From assembly GCF_900168255.1 (NCBI RefSeq), contig NZ_LT799838.1, positions 3,162,001 through 3,226,000 of the forward strand: DNA of 64,000 nt. The letters run 5' to 3'. The notes under the pieces are model-generated. The model had not been told where the DNA came from and did no database searches. It saw only the letters and a list, made by a program, of their open reading frames with translations. Position numbers and translations under genes: made by a program. This stretch comes from Psychrobacter sp. DAB_AL43B (lineage in GTDB: Bacteria > Pseudomonadota > Gammaproteobacteria > Pseudomonadales > Moraxellaceae). Positions 55,314 through 64,000 of the stretch are shown here, piece after piece (within the stretch, counting starts at the first letter, position 1; each line of letters begins with the position of its first letter).

Positions 55314-55451
55314 CTAAAGATCTGTTTTGTCCCTCTTAATAATAATTCGAATAAAAACGATTAAGCAAATAAAAATAACGTATAGCCATCCATCTATTAA
55401 TACTCTTGGCAAAAAATGCTCTGGGTAAAAAATACAAACTCTTTTAGACAT
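55314..55451 (-). CDS. Possible 45-aa single-pass membrane protein
   Basis: Starts MSKRVCIFYPEHFLPRVL and contains one hydrophobic helix (LYVIFICLIVFIRIII) followed by a basic end KRDKTDL, the topology of a small inner-membrane protein. GGAG lies 9 nt before the ATG. It diverges from telA with 13 bp between starts. It could also be a chance frame; no homologue is known to me. Confidence 0.35.
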   Translation of the reverse strand: MSKRVCIFYPEHFLPRVLIDGWLYVIFICLIVFIRIIIKRDKTDL

Positions 55452-55464
55452 TATAGGAAACTCC

Positions 55465-56703
55465 ATGCAAGAATTGACCCCACCCGAAAATACCTCTACA
55501 CCAAGTATCACTCTGACTGCGCCTGCAGCGGTTAAAGAAGTACAAAAAAGCGAAGCCGATCAGATGGTTAAATTGGATGAAAGTCATATTCCAGAACTTG
55601 ATGCCAAGGTTGATGCCTTTGTCGATCATGTGATCAACAATTCGGTGCACAGCTCTGAGTTTAAACAAAACGTCCAATCTATCCATAACCTGGGTAATAA
55701 AGAAATTCGTGAATCAGCACAAGTGTCTAACCGGATGCTAGAGTTGCCCGCTAAAAGCTTGAACGATAGCTTATTTGATAACTCCCCTATTGCTAAGTCA
55801 TTGACTGAACTACGCGGTATCGTAGAAGATTTAGACCCCAGTAAAAAAGAGCTGACCAGCTCACGTAAGCTGTTCGGTCTCATCCCATTTGGTAATAAAG
55901 TACAAGACTACTTTCGCCAATACGAGTCAGCGCAATCCCATATCAATGCGGTCGTGACAAGTCTTTATAATGGTAAGGATGAGCTGCTCAAAGACAATGC
56001 CATGATCGAGCAAGAAAAAGTTAATATGTGGGAGTTGATGCAGTCTATTCGTCAATATGTCTATGTTGGCAAGAAAATCGATGAGCAGCTAGAACAAAAG
56101 GTTTATGCAATAGAAGCGACTGACCCTGAAAAAGCGCGTATTATCAAAGAAGAGATGCTATTTTATGTTCGCCAAAAAAATACAGATTTTTTGACGCAAT
56201 TGGCTGTGAACGTCCAAGGTTATTTGGCGCTTGATACCATTCGTAGAAATAACTTAGAGCTGATTAAAGGGGTTGATCGTGCGACCACGACTACTGTATC
56301 GGCATTACGGACGGCGGTAATTGTTGCTCAAGCCATGACCAATCAGAAACTTGTCCTTGATCAAATTACGGCTTTAAACAAAACTACCAGCAGTTTAATT
56401 GAATCGACCTCGGCGATGCTAAAACGCCAATCGGGCGAGATTCATGAGCAAGCGACCAGCAGCACCATTGAGCTTGATAAATTACAAAATGCCTTCAATA
56501 ATGTCTATGATACGATGGATATGATTAGTAATTATAAACTTGAAGCGCTAGAAAATATGAAGCAAACGGTAAATACGTTGACCACAGAAGTGGATAAAGC
56601 ACAAAAGTATTTAGATAAGTCGAATCAGACTACGGTACTTGAAGTCTCAAAAGAGTTGGATACTAAGAAAATTACGGATAAATCCGGCTCTATTGATATC
56701 TAA
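55465..56703 (+). CDS. TelA/KlaA-family toxic anion resistance protein
   Basis: A 412-aa cytoplasmic protein, predicted largely alpha-helical with coiled-coil stretches. The family core spans about residues 110-390: KKELTSSRKLFGLIPFGNKVQDYF, YESAQSHINAVVTSLYNGKDELLKDNA, WELMQSIRQYVYVGKK, and ATTTTVSALRTAVIVAQAMTNQKLVL. TelA proteins are associated with tellurite and other stress resistance and often with TerD-type clusters, but no ter genes are here. The first 55 residues are low-complexity. AGGAAA precedes the ATG. Function of chromosomal copies like this is poorly defined. Confidence 0.92.
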   Translation: MQELTPPENTSTPSITLTAPAAVKEVQKSEADQMVKLDESHIPELDAKVDAFVDHVINNSVHSSEFKQNVQSIHNLGNKEIRESAQVSNRMLELPAKSLNDSLFDNSPIAKSLTELRGIVEDLDPSKKELTSSRKLFGLIPFGNKVQDYFRQYESAQSHINAVVTSLYNGKDELLKDNAMIEQEKVNMWELMQSIRQYVYVGKKIDEQLEQKVYAIEATDPEKARIIKEEMLFYVRQKNTDFLTQLAVNVQGYLALDTIRRNNLELIKGVDRATTTTVSALRTAVIVAQAMTNQKLVLDQITALNKTTSSLIESTSAMLKRQSGEIHEQATSSTIELDKLQNAFNNVYDTMDMISNYKLEALENMKQTVNTLTTEVDKAQKYLDKSNQTTVLEVSKELDTKKITDKSGSIDI

Positions 56704-56841
56704 AATACAGCGGTTACTTTTATTATTGAAGATAACCGTTACCTGCTATCGGACGCACATAAGATAATTGACGCAAGATATTACAGCGTTGTTCGTGTTA
56801 AGATAGTCCTTATTAATAATTTAAAACAGATACGGTACTTT

Positions 56842-59109
56842 ATGAGTTGGAATGATCCAAACGCCTCGGCTGAAGCCCAAAAATACATTAACCCTGTTCC
56901 TAGTCGTGAGCTGATATTGAGCACGATTACAGAGCAAGGTGAATTGACGCATCAACAGCTGGCAAAAGTTTTTAATATCACTGATCCTGATCAATTTGAT
57001 GCTTTAGGCAATCGCCTCAAAGCGATGGTTCGTGATGGACAGGTCAATCGCGATGGTCGTCCTTATCGCTTTCGTACAGTGACGCAGCACGATGTCGTTA
57101 GAGGCACAGTGTCTGCTCACCCTAAAGGCTTTGGCTTTGTATTATTAGCTGATATGCCCGATTTATTCTTGCATGAAAAACAAATGCGCTGGGTGTTTAA
57201 TGGCGACATAGTTGATGCGATCGGTACGTCAACCGACAACCGTGGTCGCATGGAAGGCCGTATTGTCGACGTGACTGAACGTCATCAAAACCACTTTATC
57301 GGTACACTTGCTCAAGATGAAGATGGTTATTGTGTGGAGCTCGGTAGCCCTAACAATCATCAACCGATTACCGTTACTGAAGATAATGTACAAACACTGG
57401 GCGCAAAAATTGGTAGTCCAGTAAAAGTGGATGTCATCGATTGGCCGAATCAGCATGAGTTTGCCACGGGTAAAATCACTGAATTGCTCAACGATGACAA
57501 TGATCGCGAGCTGATTATTGAGACCACACTACTCAACTACGATATTCCTTCTGAATTTAGCGAAGCGGCACTCAAACAAGCCAATGATTATCGCGAGCCC
57601 AGTGGCAAAGACTTAAAAGGTCGTACTGATTTACGTGAATTGCCATTGGTTACGATTGATGGCGCAGATGCACGTGATTTTGATGATGCCGTATTTGCTG
57701 AAAAACGTAGTGGTGGTAACTATCGCGTTTTAGTCGCTATCGCTGATGTCAGTCATTATGTCACCCCAAATTCTCCACTGGATTTAGATGCTTTCGAGCG
57801 TGGTACTTCAGTATATTTCCCGCATCGTGTGATTCCGATGTTGCCTGAAGTACTATCAAACGGTCTGTGTTCATTGAACCCTAACGTCGATCGCTTATGT
57901 ATGGTTGCCGACATTAAAATCTCTCGTGCAGGTAAAGTCACTGGTTATGACTTTTATCCAGCGGTGATGAATTCACAGGCGCGCTTAACATATGATCAAG
58001 TGAATGATTATCTGGCCAATCCAAAAGACAGTAGTATTCCTAAGTCATTAACCGAAAATAAAGAGGTCAAAAAGTCGGTCGATACGCTACATCAATTGTA
58101 TGAGTTACTGCTTAAAAAGCGTGAAGAACGTCATGCGATGGAGTTTGAGACTGTCGAGACTTATATCGAGTTCAACGAAAAAGGTGGTATCGCTGCTATC
58201 TTGCCACGTACTCGTGGTGATGCGCATAAGTTGATTGAAGAGTGTATGTTGCTTGCCAATACGTCTGCTGCAAACTTTGCCCTAAAAAACGAGCTGCCTG
58301 TTTTATATCGTAACCATGATAAACCTGATGGCGAAAAGTCGATGCGTATTCATGAATACGCTAAAAACTTTGGTCTAAGCTTCCCAGAAGAAAGCCCAAC
58401 CCAAGCAGATTATCAGCGCATTATCGAAGCGACTAAAGACCGTCCTGACGCGATTAGCATCCATAGCATGTTACTGCGCTCGATGATGCAAGCCAATTAT
58501 TCACCTGACAATATCGGTCACTTTGGTTTGGCTTATGACGAATATAGCCACTTTACCTCGCCTATCCGCCGTTACCCTGATTTAATGCTACATCGTGCCA
58601 TTAAGGCAAAGGTGACCAATAGCCCGCAGCCAGTAATGGAATTCTCTTTAGAGGGAGCTGGGACGCAAACGTCAGATACTGAGCGCCGTGCTGAAAAAGC
58701 ATCACGTTATGTAGAATCATGGCTCAAATGTCATTATATGAAAGACCATGTCGGCGAAGAGTTCGAGGGTGTTGTTACTACGGTTACAAGCTTTGGTTTA
58801 TTTGTCACATTGACTGACCTTTATATCGATGGTTTGGTACACATCTCTAATGTGGGCAATGACTTCTTTGTCTATGACGAACAGCAGCAGCAGCTTGTCG
58901 GTAAAGACAAAGGTACGTTATTTGGATTGGGTGATTCAGTCAAAGTCAAAGTAGCTGGCGTGAATATGGATCTGCTGCAAATTGACTTCGATTTAAAAGA
59001 AAAACTGCAAGCAAGCAAAATGAATCAAAGCAAAGCGAATCCAGCCAAGAAAAGCCCAGCTAAGAAAACAAGCAGTCGCAACAATAAAGGCGCTAGCAAG
59101 AAAAGCTAG
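56842..59109 (+). CDS. rnr: Ribonuclease R
   Basis: RNase R (755 aa) is a 3'-5' exoribonuclease that degrades structured RNA, including rRNA fragments. Domains: N-terminal winged-helix (SRELILSTITEQGELTHQQLAKVF), cold-shock domains (about 85-230), RNB catalytic domain (about 260-600) with IDGADARDFDDAV carrying the metal-binding Asp residues, the HFTSPIRRYPDL block, an S1 domain (about 650-735, GVVTTVTSFGLFVTLTDLYIDG) and a Lys/Ser-rich basic tail. ATG 56842 has no strong ribosome site. A terminator follows. Confidence 0.97.
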   Translation: MSWNDPNASAEAQKYINPVPSRELILSTITEQGELTHQQLAKVFNITDPDQFDALGNRLKAMVRDGQVNRDGRPYRFRTVTQHDVVRGTVSAHPKGFGFVLLADMPDLFLHEKQMRWVFNGDIVDAIGTSTDNRGRMEGRIVDVTERHQNHFIGTLAQDEDGYCVELGSPNNHQPITVTEDNVQTLGAKIGSPVKVDVIDWPNQHEFATGKITELLNDDNDRELIIETTLLNYDIPSEFSEAALKQANDYREPSGKDLKGRTDLRELPLVTIDGADARDFDDAVFAEKRSGGNYRVLVAIADVSHYVTPNSPLDLDAFERGTSVYFPHRVIPMLPEVLSNGLCSLNPNVDRLCMVADIKISRAGKVTGYDFYPAVMNSQARLTYDQVNDYLANPKDSSIPKSLTENKEVKKSVDTLHQLYELLLKKREERHAMEFETVETYIEFNEKGGIAAILPRTRGDAHKLIEECMLLANTSAANFALKNELPVLYRNHDKPDGEKSMRIHEYAKNFGLSFPEESPTQADYQRIIEATKDRPDAISIHSMLLRSMMQANYSPDNIGHFGLAYDEYSHFTSPIRRYPDLMLHRAIKAKVTNSPQPVMEFSLEGAGTQTSDTERRAEKASRYVESWLKCHYMKDHVGEEFEGVVTTVTSFGLFVTLTDLYIDGLVHISNVGNDFFVYDEQQQQLVGKDKGTLFGLGDSVKVKVAGVNMDLLQIDFDLKEKLQASKMNQSKANPAKKSPAKKTSSRNNKGASKKS

Positions 59110-59133
59110 ATTTGACTAAAAATCTTACCGTAA

Positions 59134-59166
59134 AAAAGGCTAACGTTATCGTTAGCCTTTTTTATG
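59134..59166 (+). terminator. Terminator after rnr
   Basis: 12-bp stem AAAAGGCTAACG / CGTTAGCCTTTT with loop TTAT and a T run; placed between convergent rnr (+) and the small gene at 59197 (-), so it may serve both. Confidence 0.93.
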
Positions 59167-59196
59167 CTCAGTAGTTTATAACAACTGCTTAAATTA

Positions 59197-59493
59197 TTAC
59201 TGGGCATTGCTCATCTGGTCTAGACGTTCCTTGTCCGCTTGCTGTGCTTGATCTATCTTGCTAGTAGCATTATCAAGGATGGCTTTTGGCTGCTGACCTA
59301 AAGGTTGGTTTGCGATACTTTCTGATCCAGCTGATTGCGTAGTAGCATCCGTTGAAACAGTGGCTGGCGCTGGCACGTTGCTATCAACTACCGCGGTTCT
59401 ATTGTCCTCATCACGGCTACTATTCATCATATTAAAACCGATTAATATAACAAAACCTGCTAATGCAAAAATAATTAGGTGTTTCATTTCCAT
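59197..59493 (-). CDS. Small membrane-anchored hypothetical protein
   Basis: A 98-aa protein with an N-terminal anchor (HLIIFALAGFVILIGFNMM, about 5-23) and a polar tail rich in Ala, Gln, Asn, Thr and Asp that is probably disordered, ending in a short charged helix (KIDQAQQADKERLDQM). No domain is recognised. It is 87 bp downstream of the mscS gene on the same strand (minus), so it may be co-transcribed with it. Confidence 0.6.
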   Translation of the reverse strand: MEMKHLIIFALAGFVILIGFNMMNSSRDEDNRTAVVDSNVPAPATVSTDATTQSAGSESIANQPLGQQPKAILDNATSKIDQAQQADKERLDQMSNAQ

Positions 59494-59580
59494 AGGTAGC
59501 TTCTCGTATATTTAGATAATTATTGATCTATATACGTTCTATGCATTTTCTATGCCGAGTTTTTAAACTTATCTTTAAAA

Positions 59581-61296
59581 TTACTCTTGCGGGCTACTAT
59601 TACTCAATAAATCGGTCTCATCTGAACTTTCAGCAATTTCTTGTTCGACTTTTTCCATTAGCTTTTTATCAGGACGTGAGTCAAGAATATCTTCAGCAGC
59701 ATCACCCTGTAAAATATGCTTAGCACGCGCTTTAGCCTGTGTTTTATCTTTGCCATCCATCGTCGTTTTTTCAGCTTGAGAAGGACTTACCGGTATAGGC
59801 GCAGCGGGCGCTACTATAATTTCAGAACTGCTATTCAGAGCTTTGCTGTCACTTGGTAAATTTGCAAGCATCTTTTCTAACTTATGATTAAAGCGTAATC
59901 GATAAATAGGTTCAGGTAAGCTGAAGCCTGCATTCTCGAGAGCGTGCTTGGCCTCACGAATCGCGATACTGCGCGCTTTAGAAAAGTCTGTTTCTAACTG
60001 GTTGACCCATATTTTAAATTCAAGGATGATATTAGAGTCGCCAACCTCTTTGATAGTTGCAATGGCTTTAGGCTTATCTAAGACAAAATCTAATTGACGT
60101 ATCTCATCAATCGCCACCTTAATTGCTGCCATTGGGTCGTCATTGGCATCCACGCCCAATTCAAAAGAGAAACGGCGTTCAGGGTTTTTAGTATAATTTA
60201 AAATTGTACTTTTAAAGACTTCGGCGTTAGGAATACGTAGCTGGTTACCATCTAAGGTCATTAAAATAGTCGCCCGTGAAGTCAGACGTACTACAATTCC
60301 TTCTTTGCCATTAATCACAATGTGATCACGCGCGCGAAATGGTTGGCGAATACTGAGCATTAAAGAGGCAATATAGTTCTCAATGGTATCTTTGACCGCA
60401 AAACCGACCGCAATACCAATCACCCCTGCACCGCCAAGCAGCGTACCTAAGATAGTCTCTGCGCCGACTAGACTTAACGCTAAGATAAGGCCAAAAACGA
60501 TGAATATCACTTTAACCGTTTGTGCCAATAGCTCAGCCACAAATGGATTGGGCGTCAGACGTTGCCACATCTTTTGCCGGTTAGACAACCAACTACCAAA
60601 CCAAGTCACAAACGCGAATAAAATAATACCTACCACTAATAAAGGTAAGGCTTTGATTAGATTTCTAGTTTGAGCCTTGAGACCCTGATACACCGTGGAG
60701 ACATTATCTTGCACATCAAGTGTTCGATTAATCCTATCTTCTACCGTCACTACATCTGTCAGACGATTGGTTAGATTAATGGCTTGCTGGGCTTTTTTCT
60801 CATTGGGGGTTTCACCGCTTAAAGTAACCACACCTTGGGTAACGCTGACATTGATCGCTTGTAAGCCTTCAATCTCTGAAAAAATACCACTGATACGTTG
60901 ACGAATATCCTTGTCTTTTAGCAGGGTTGGTGTGGTTTCAATTTGCGCATTGTTGCTACTCTCACCGCTGATCGTTGGTAAGGATAAAGTATCTACTGCC
61001 TCAACAGGCAATATATTAACGGTTGCTGGAGGATCTGAAGGTAAAACGTTTGAAGATGAAATATCTGAAGAATTGGTAACACTGTTATTGGTAACACTGC
61101 TAGTAGTGGCTTTTGTATCACTATTAACGGTGCTACTAGCATCTAATGCATTCGTTTCATCTACCAAACTCTCATTAGCAGCATTTTCAACAGCAGCATA
61201 TACCGGTAAAGTACCAGTGATGCTTAATAGCAACAGCAGCTGACCCCAAAACTTTAGGCGCTTGCGCAACATTGGGTGGTCAAAATAAGCTGCCAT
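59581..61296 (-). CDS. MscS-family mechanosensitive channel with N-terminal BON domain
   Basis: A 571-aa inner-membrane channel. From the N-terminus: a signal peptide (RKRLKFWGQLLLLLSITGTLPVYA), a Ser/Thr/Asn-rich linker, a periplasmic BON domain (about 130-200: LQAINVSVTQGVVTLSGETPNE, LTDVVTVEDRI), then membrane helices including ALPLLVVGIILFAFV, the pore helix GGAGVIGIAVGFAVKDTIENYIASL (MscS TM3) and the cytoplasmic beta/vestibule domain (about 330-450). A charged tail follows. ATG 61296 is preferred because AAGG is 6 nt before it. It should release solutes on membrane tension; the BON domain may bind the envelope. Confidence 0.9.
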   Translation of the reverse strand: MAAYFDHPMLRKRLKFWGQLLLLLSITGTLPVYAAVENAANESLVDETNALDASSTVNSDTKATTSSVTNNSVTNSSDISSSNVLPSDPPATVNILPVEAVDTLSLPTISGESSNNAQIETTPTLLKDKDIRQRISGIFSEIEGLQAINVSVTQGVVTLSGETPNEKKAQQAINLTNRLTDVVTVEDRINRTLDVQDNVSTVYQGLKAQTRNLIKALPLLVVGIILFAFVTWFGSWLSNRQKMWQRLTPNPFVAELLAQTVKVIFIVFGLILALSLVGAETILGTLLGGAGVIGIAVGFAVKDTIENYIASLMLSIRQPFRARDHIVINGKEGIVVRLTSRATILMTLDGNQLRIPNAEVFKSTILNYTKNPERRFSFELGVDANDDPMAAIKVAIDEIRQLDFVLDKPKAIATIKEVGDSNIILEFKIWVNQLETDFSKARSIAIREAKHALENAGFSLPEPIYRLRFNHKLEKMLANLPSDSKALNSSSEIIVAPAAPIPVSPSQAEKTTMDGKDKTQAKARAKHILQGDAAEDILDSRPDKKLMEKVEQEIAESSDETDLLSNSSPQE

Positions 61297-61377
61297 AAGC
61301 ATCCTTGATGGTTATCAATTTATTTTGGGCATAGACAGTTTTACGAATAGATTATTTAAGGCTATTAACGGTCCAAT

Positions 61378-62121
61378 TTATTTACGACTGTCTAAATAGT
61401 TTTGCGCTTCACCCAAATCTAAGGTGCCCTCGTAAATAGCGCGACCAGTAATGATACCTTCGATACAGTCGCCGTAAGGTTTTAGCAGTTCAATATCTTT
61501 CATATCAGTCACGCCACCGGAAGCAATAACTGGTAACCCGCCTTCACGTGCTAAGTTGACTGTTTGCTCGACATTGACGCCTTGCATCATGCCATCACGG
61601 TTAATATCAGTATAGACGATAGAAGAGACGCCAACATCAGCAAAGCGTTTAGCAAGCTCTGTGGCTTTGGTGTCGGTGACATTCGCCCAACCATGAGTAG
61701 CAACCAAACCGTCTTTGGCGTCGATACCAACGATAATATGTCCCGCAAATTCGCGGCAGGCTTCGGCAACAAACTCCGGATCTTCCACGGCTTTAGTACC
61801 GATAATGATATACGTCAAACCGGCAGTGATATATTGCTCAATAGTTTTCATATTGCGCACACCGCCGCCAAGCTGAATAGGCAGCTTAGGAAAAGCTTTG
61901 GCAATATCATTTACCACTTGCTTATGCACTGGAATACCATCAAATGCACCGTTTAAATCAACCAAATGCAACCGGCGCGCACCTTCTCTCACCCAACGTG
62001 CTGCCATCGCTACTGGGTCATCAGAAAATACCGTATCATCTTCCATACGGCCTTGTTTTAAGCGCACACACTTACCATCTTTTAAATCGATAGCTGGGAT
62101 AATGACAGGGACAGCGCACAT
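61378..62121 (-). CDS. hisA: ProFAR isomerase
   Basis: HisA (247 aa) is the (beta/alpha)8 isomerase that converts ProFAR to PRFAR in histidine synthesis, the substrate of HisF. Catalytic Asp residues are in [15 protein letters not shown] (about residue 11) and [13 protein letters not shown] (about residue 170). Phosphate-binding glycines are in QLGGGVRNM and VIASGGVTD. Length is standard. AAGGA precedes the ATG by 7 nt. It is separate from hisF, which lies near the other end of the window. Confidence 0.97.
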   Translation of the reverse strand: MCAVPVIIPAIDLKDGKCVRLKQGRMEDDTVFSDDPVAMAARWVREGARRLHLVDLNGAFDGIPVHKQVVNDIAKAFPKLPIQLGGGVRNMKTIEQYITAGLTYIIIGTKAVEDPEFVAEACREFAGHIIVGIDAKDGLVATHGWANVTDTKATELAKRFADVGVSSIVYTDINRDGMMQGVNVEQTVNLAREGGLPVIASGGVTDMKDIELLKPYGDCIEGIITGRAIYEGTLDLGEAQNYLDSRK

Positions 62122-63162
62122 ATAGCATTCCTTATAAAAAGCGATATTAATAATAAAAATACAATCAAGGTTTAAATGATAGTTGAAAAAACTGGTTAAG
62201 CAGTAACTTAATATAAATAGATTAGAATAACAAATTTAAAAAGATCGTCATGAAAAGTTTATTTAATAATAGAACCCGCACAAATACTGACAGAGTTATA
62301 GTCGACTCATTTTAAAAACGAGACAGGCTACTGCATGGCTTTTGGTAGCCCATGTCTAGCAAAGCACAAAGCGCGTGAGCAAAATTTATACTAGTAGCAT
62401 CTAACTACTCATGTATCAATTTTATTTTGTATTGACTATCCCTGTAGACCTACAGAAAACAGACAATCATAACCATAAGTTTTAGCACGTAGAATCACTG
62501 GCAACATTAGGTAAATTCCATTACCAACTGGCAATTTTAGGTCAGTTTAGCGTATAATCCTAGGTAAATTTGTATTTGTGCGATAAAAGCCAATCGTCTG
62601 CTATCTATAGATGATTTCAATGAGAATAAGGTAGATGGCAGCGCAGCATTAACCACTCTGTCAAAATTTGTATTATCAGCTGCTGTTATTGAGCCATTAA
62701 ATTTATCCTATAATCATAGGTCATTAAAAGGCGCTTAGATAGCTTTCACTAAGTATCAAAAGTCATTTATCTCTCATTCTTATTCAATCGAATGAATAGC
62801 GCTGTTTAAATCACATAAATATTATGAATTTTAAGATTTTAATAAATCGTATGGTAAAACTGTATTTTATCTAAAACCATCCTTTTAGGATGGCAGCAGA
62901 TTTAAGCGTTTTAGTATACACCTTGGTAGCCAGTCGCCACTTTGGTCATTCGAATAAGACATTAACGTGTTGTTAAGGAGTCTAAGGTCAGCGTTAATAC
63001 TCTTATAATAGTAGTCATGAAGTGTTATTTTTAGATCACCTTATCGCTGTCCTTTTATAGGATCTGATTGGGCTTTTTTATTGATGACGTTAGCATTCAT
63101 GCTGCCGATATACCAAACAGGACGTCTGGTATCGTTTTAGACTATGGACTAAGTTTTCGCTT
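62122..63162 (+). other. 1-kb non-coding region between hisA and nqrA
   Basis: No long gene is seen. A TATAAT at 63004-63009 is the best candidate -10 for nqrA, but its -35 is poor. Hairpins: CCATCCT / AGGATGG at 62877-62893; ATACCA / TGGTAT at 63110-63132, followed by a short T run 30 nt before nqrA. A 19-codon frame with a Cys (62335-62394) is present, with no support. Confidence 0.5.
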
Positions 63163-64000
63163 ATGATTACCATCAAAAAAGGTTTGGATTTGCCCATCAC
63201 CGGCGAACCCTCCCGCGAGATATCTGAGCACAGACCCGCATATGTGGCGCTTATTGGCTACGATTATGTAGGCATGAAGCCCACGATGAATGTCAAAGAA
63301 GGTGACATCGTAGCCAAAGGTCAGCCCGTTTTTGAAGATAAAAAACGAGTTGGCGTTATCTACACTGCCCCTGCTGCTGGCAAAGTCATCGCCATCAAAC
63401 GCGGTGAACGCCGTGTGTTTGAAAGTCTTGTGATTCAGGTTGATCCAAACGGTGAAGAAGTCGATTTTCAGAGTTATGACTCCCAGCAACTTGCTGACTT
63501 AGATTCTGAAATCGTTGAAACTCAACTGCTTGCCTCTGGTGAATGGACCGCGTTCCGTACCCGTCCTTTTAGCCGCTCGCCTGACATAGGCGCCCGTCCG
63601 CACGCTATCTTTGTCACTGCGATGGATACCAATCCATTAGCCTTTGACCCGATGTTGCTGATTAATGAGCAACTGCAAGCGTTCAATGACGGACTTGCCG
63701 TATTATCTACCCTTAGCCCAAAGACCTTTGTCTGCCATCATGGTGATGCCCAGCTGACGCCAGTCGCGAAAACCGCTGCTAATAATGTCACTGAGTATCA
63801 TAGCTTTACCGGCAAACATCCGGCAGGGCTTGCAGGCACGCACATTCACTTTTTGCATCCTATCGCACGCGGCGTAAGCGTCTGGACGATTGGCTACCAA
63901 GATGTGATTGCCATTGGTAAATTATTTACCACGGGTCGCTTATACACACGTCGCTTATTAAGCCTAGCTGGTCCTGCTGTTAAAAACCCGCATCTTATTG
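63163..64000 (+). CDS. nqrA: Na+-translocating NADH:quinone oxidoreductase subunit A, partial
   Basis: NqrA is the cytoplasmic peripheral subunit of the Na+-NQR complex, which couples NADH oxidation by ubiquinone to sodium export. The first about 279 residues are present; the end lies outside. The start [16 protein letters not shown] and the segment [20 protein letters not shown] (about residues 28-47), the [20 protein letters not shown] loop and [20 protein letters not shown] match the family. nqrB-F would be expected next. The ATG at 63163 has only a weak ribosome site. Confidence 0.94.
   Translation, partial: MITIKKGLDLPITGEPSREISEHRPAYVALIGYDYVGMKPTMNVKEGDIVAKGQPVFEDKKRVGVIYTAPAAGKVIAIKRGERRVFESLVIQVDPNGEEVDFQSYDSQQLADLDSEIVETQLLASGEWTAFRTRPFSRSPDIGARPHAIFVTAMDTNPLAFDPMLLINEQLQAFNDGLAVLSTLSPKTFVCHHGDAQLTPVAKTAANNVTEYHSFTGKHPAGLAGTHIHFLHPIARGVSVWTIGYQDVIAIGKLFTTGRLYTRRLLSLAGPAVKNPHLI

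Noticed and set aside
63142..63489. Minus-strand 115-codon frame at the start of nqrA
   Set aside because: It is antisense to a clear NqrA coding region on the plus strand.

Overview
The window looks like chromosome of a gammaproteobacterium of the Moraxellaceae, most likely Psychrobacter. This is inferred from the AT-rich composition, the Moraxella/Acinetobacter-like housekeeping genes, the MesX/MesD methionine synthase pair, and an Nqr sodium pump. No search was run. Most of the window is ordinary housekeeping DNA, and no transposase, integrase, prophage or CRISPR array is visible.

Layout. 1-9.4 kb: the end of a homoserine kinase gene facing hisF-ribH-nusB-thiL-pgpA, then glmU, a small secreted protein and glmS. 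9.4-12.2 kb: a small AT-rich accessory patch with short orphan genes (an Imm8-type immunity protein, a VbhA-like antitoxin, two unknowns) and degenerate tRNA-like 3' ends. 12.2-15.8 kb: a leftward cluster mesX (DUF1852) - mesD (core methionine synthase) - flavin reductase - TauE/SafE exporter. 16-22.2 kb: an RND efflux adaptor/pump pair and an OmpW-like porin. 22.7-34.5 kb: recG, a patatin lipoprotein, argA, an FKBP isomerase, a CmpX-like channel, a degenerate SDR and an acyltransferase. 34.6-39.3 kb: parE-yqiA, a DUF1289 protein, and two membrane-protein genes, one split by an in-frame stop codon.

39.4-51.8 kb holds two complete rRNA operons (16S-tRNAIle-tRNAAla-23S-5S) in direct tandem on the minus strand. 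They repeat with a 6440-bp period and read identically over about 5.9 kb. Each has three sigma70-type promoters with 16-nt spacers and its own terminator. 52.4-55 kb is thrS-infC. The thrS leader carries a hairpin that copies a tRNA-Thr(GGU) anticodon arm, and infC starts with the rare codon ATT, so both genes are probably autoregulated. The rest is telA, rnr, a BON-MscS channel, hisA and the start of nqrA behind a 1-kb non-coding stretch.

The strongest candidates for new biology are the mesX-mesD-flavin reductase(-tauE) cluster, which suggests an oxygen- and reduced-flavin-dependent route to methionine, and the thrS anticodon mimic. Also notable are in-frame 6- to 15-bp repeats inside several unrelated proteins (NusB, TauE, the RND adaptor, the patatin), the nonsense-split membrane gene, and an SDR that has lost two catalytic residues.
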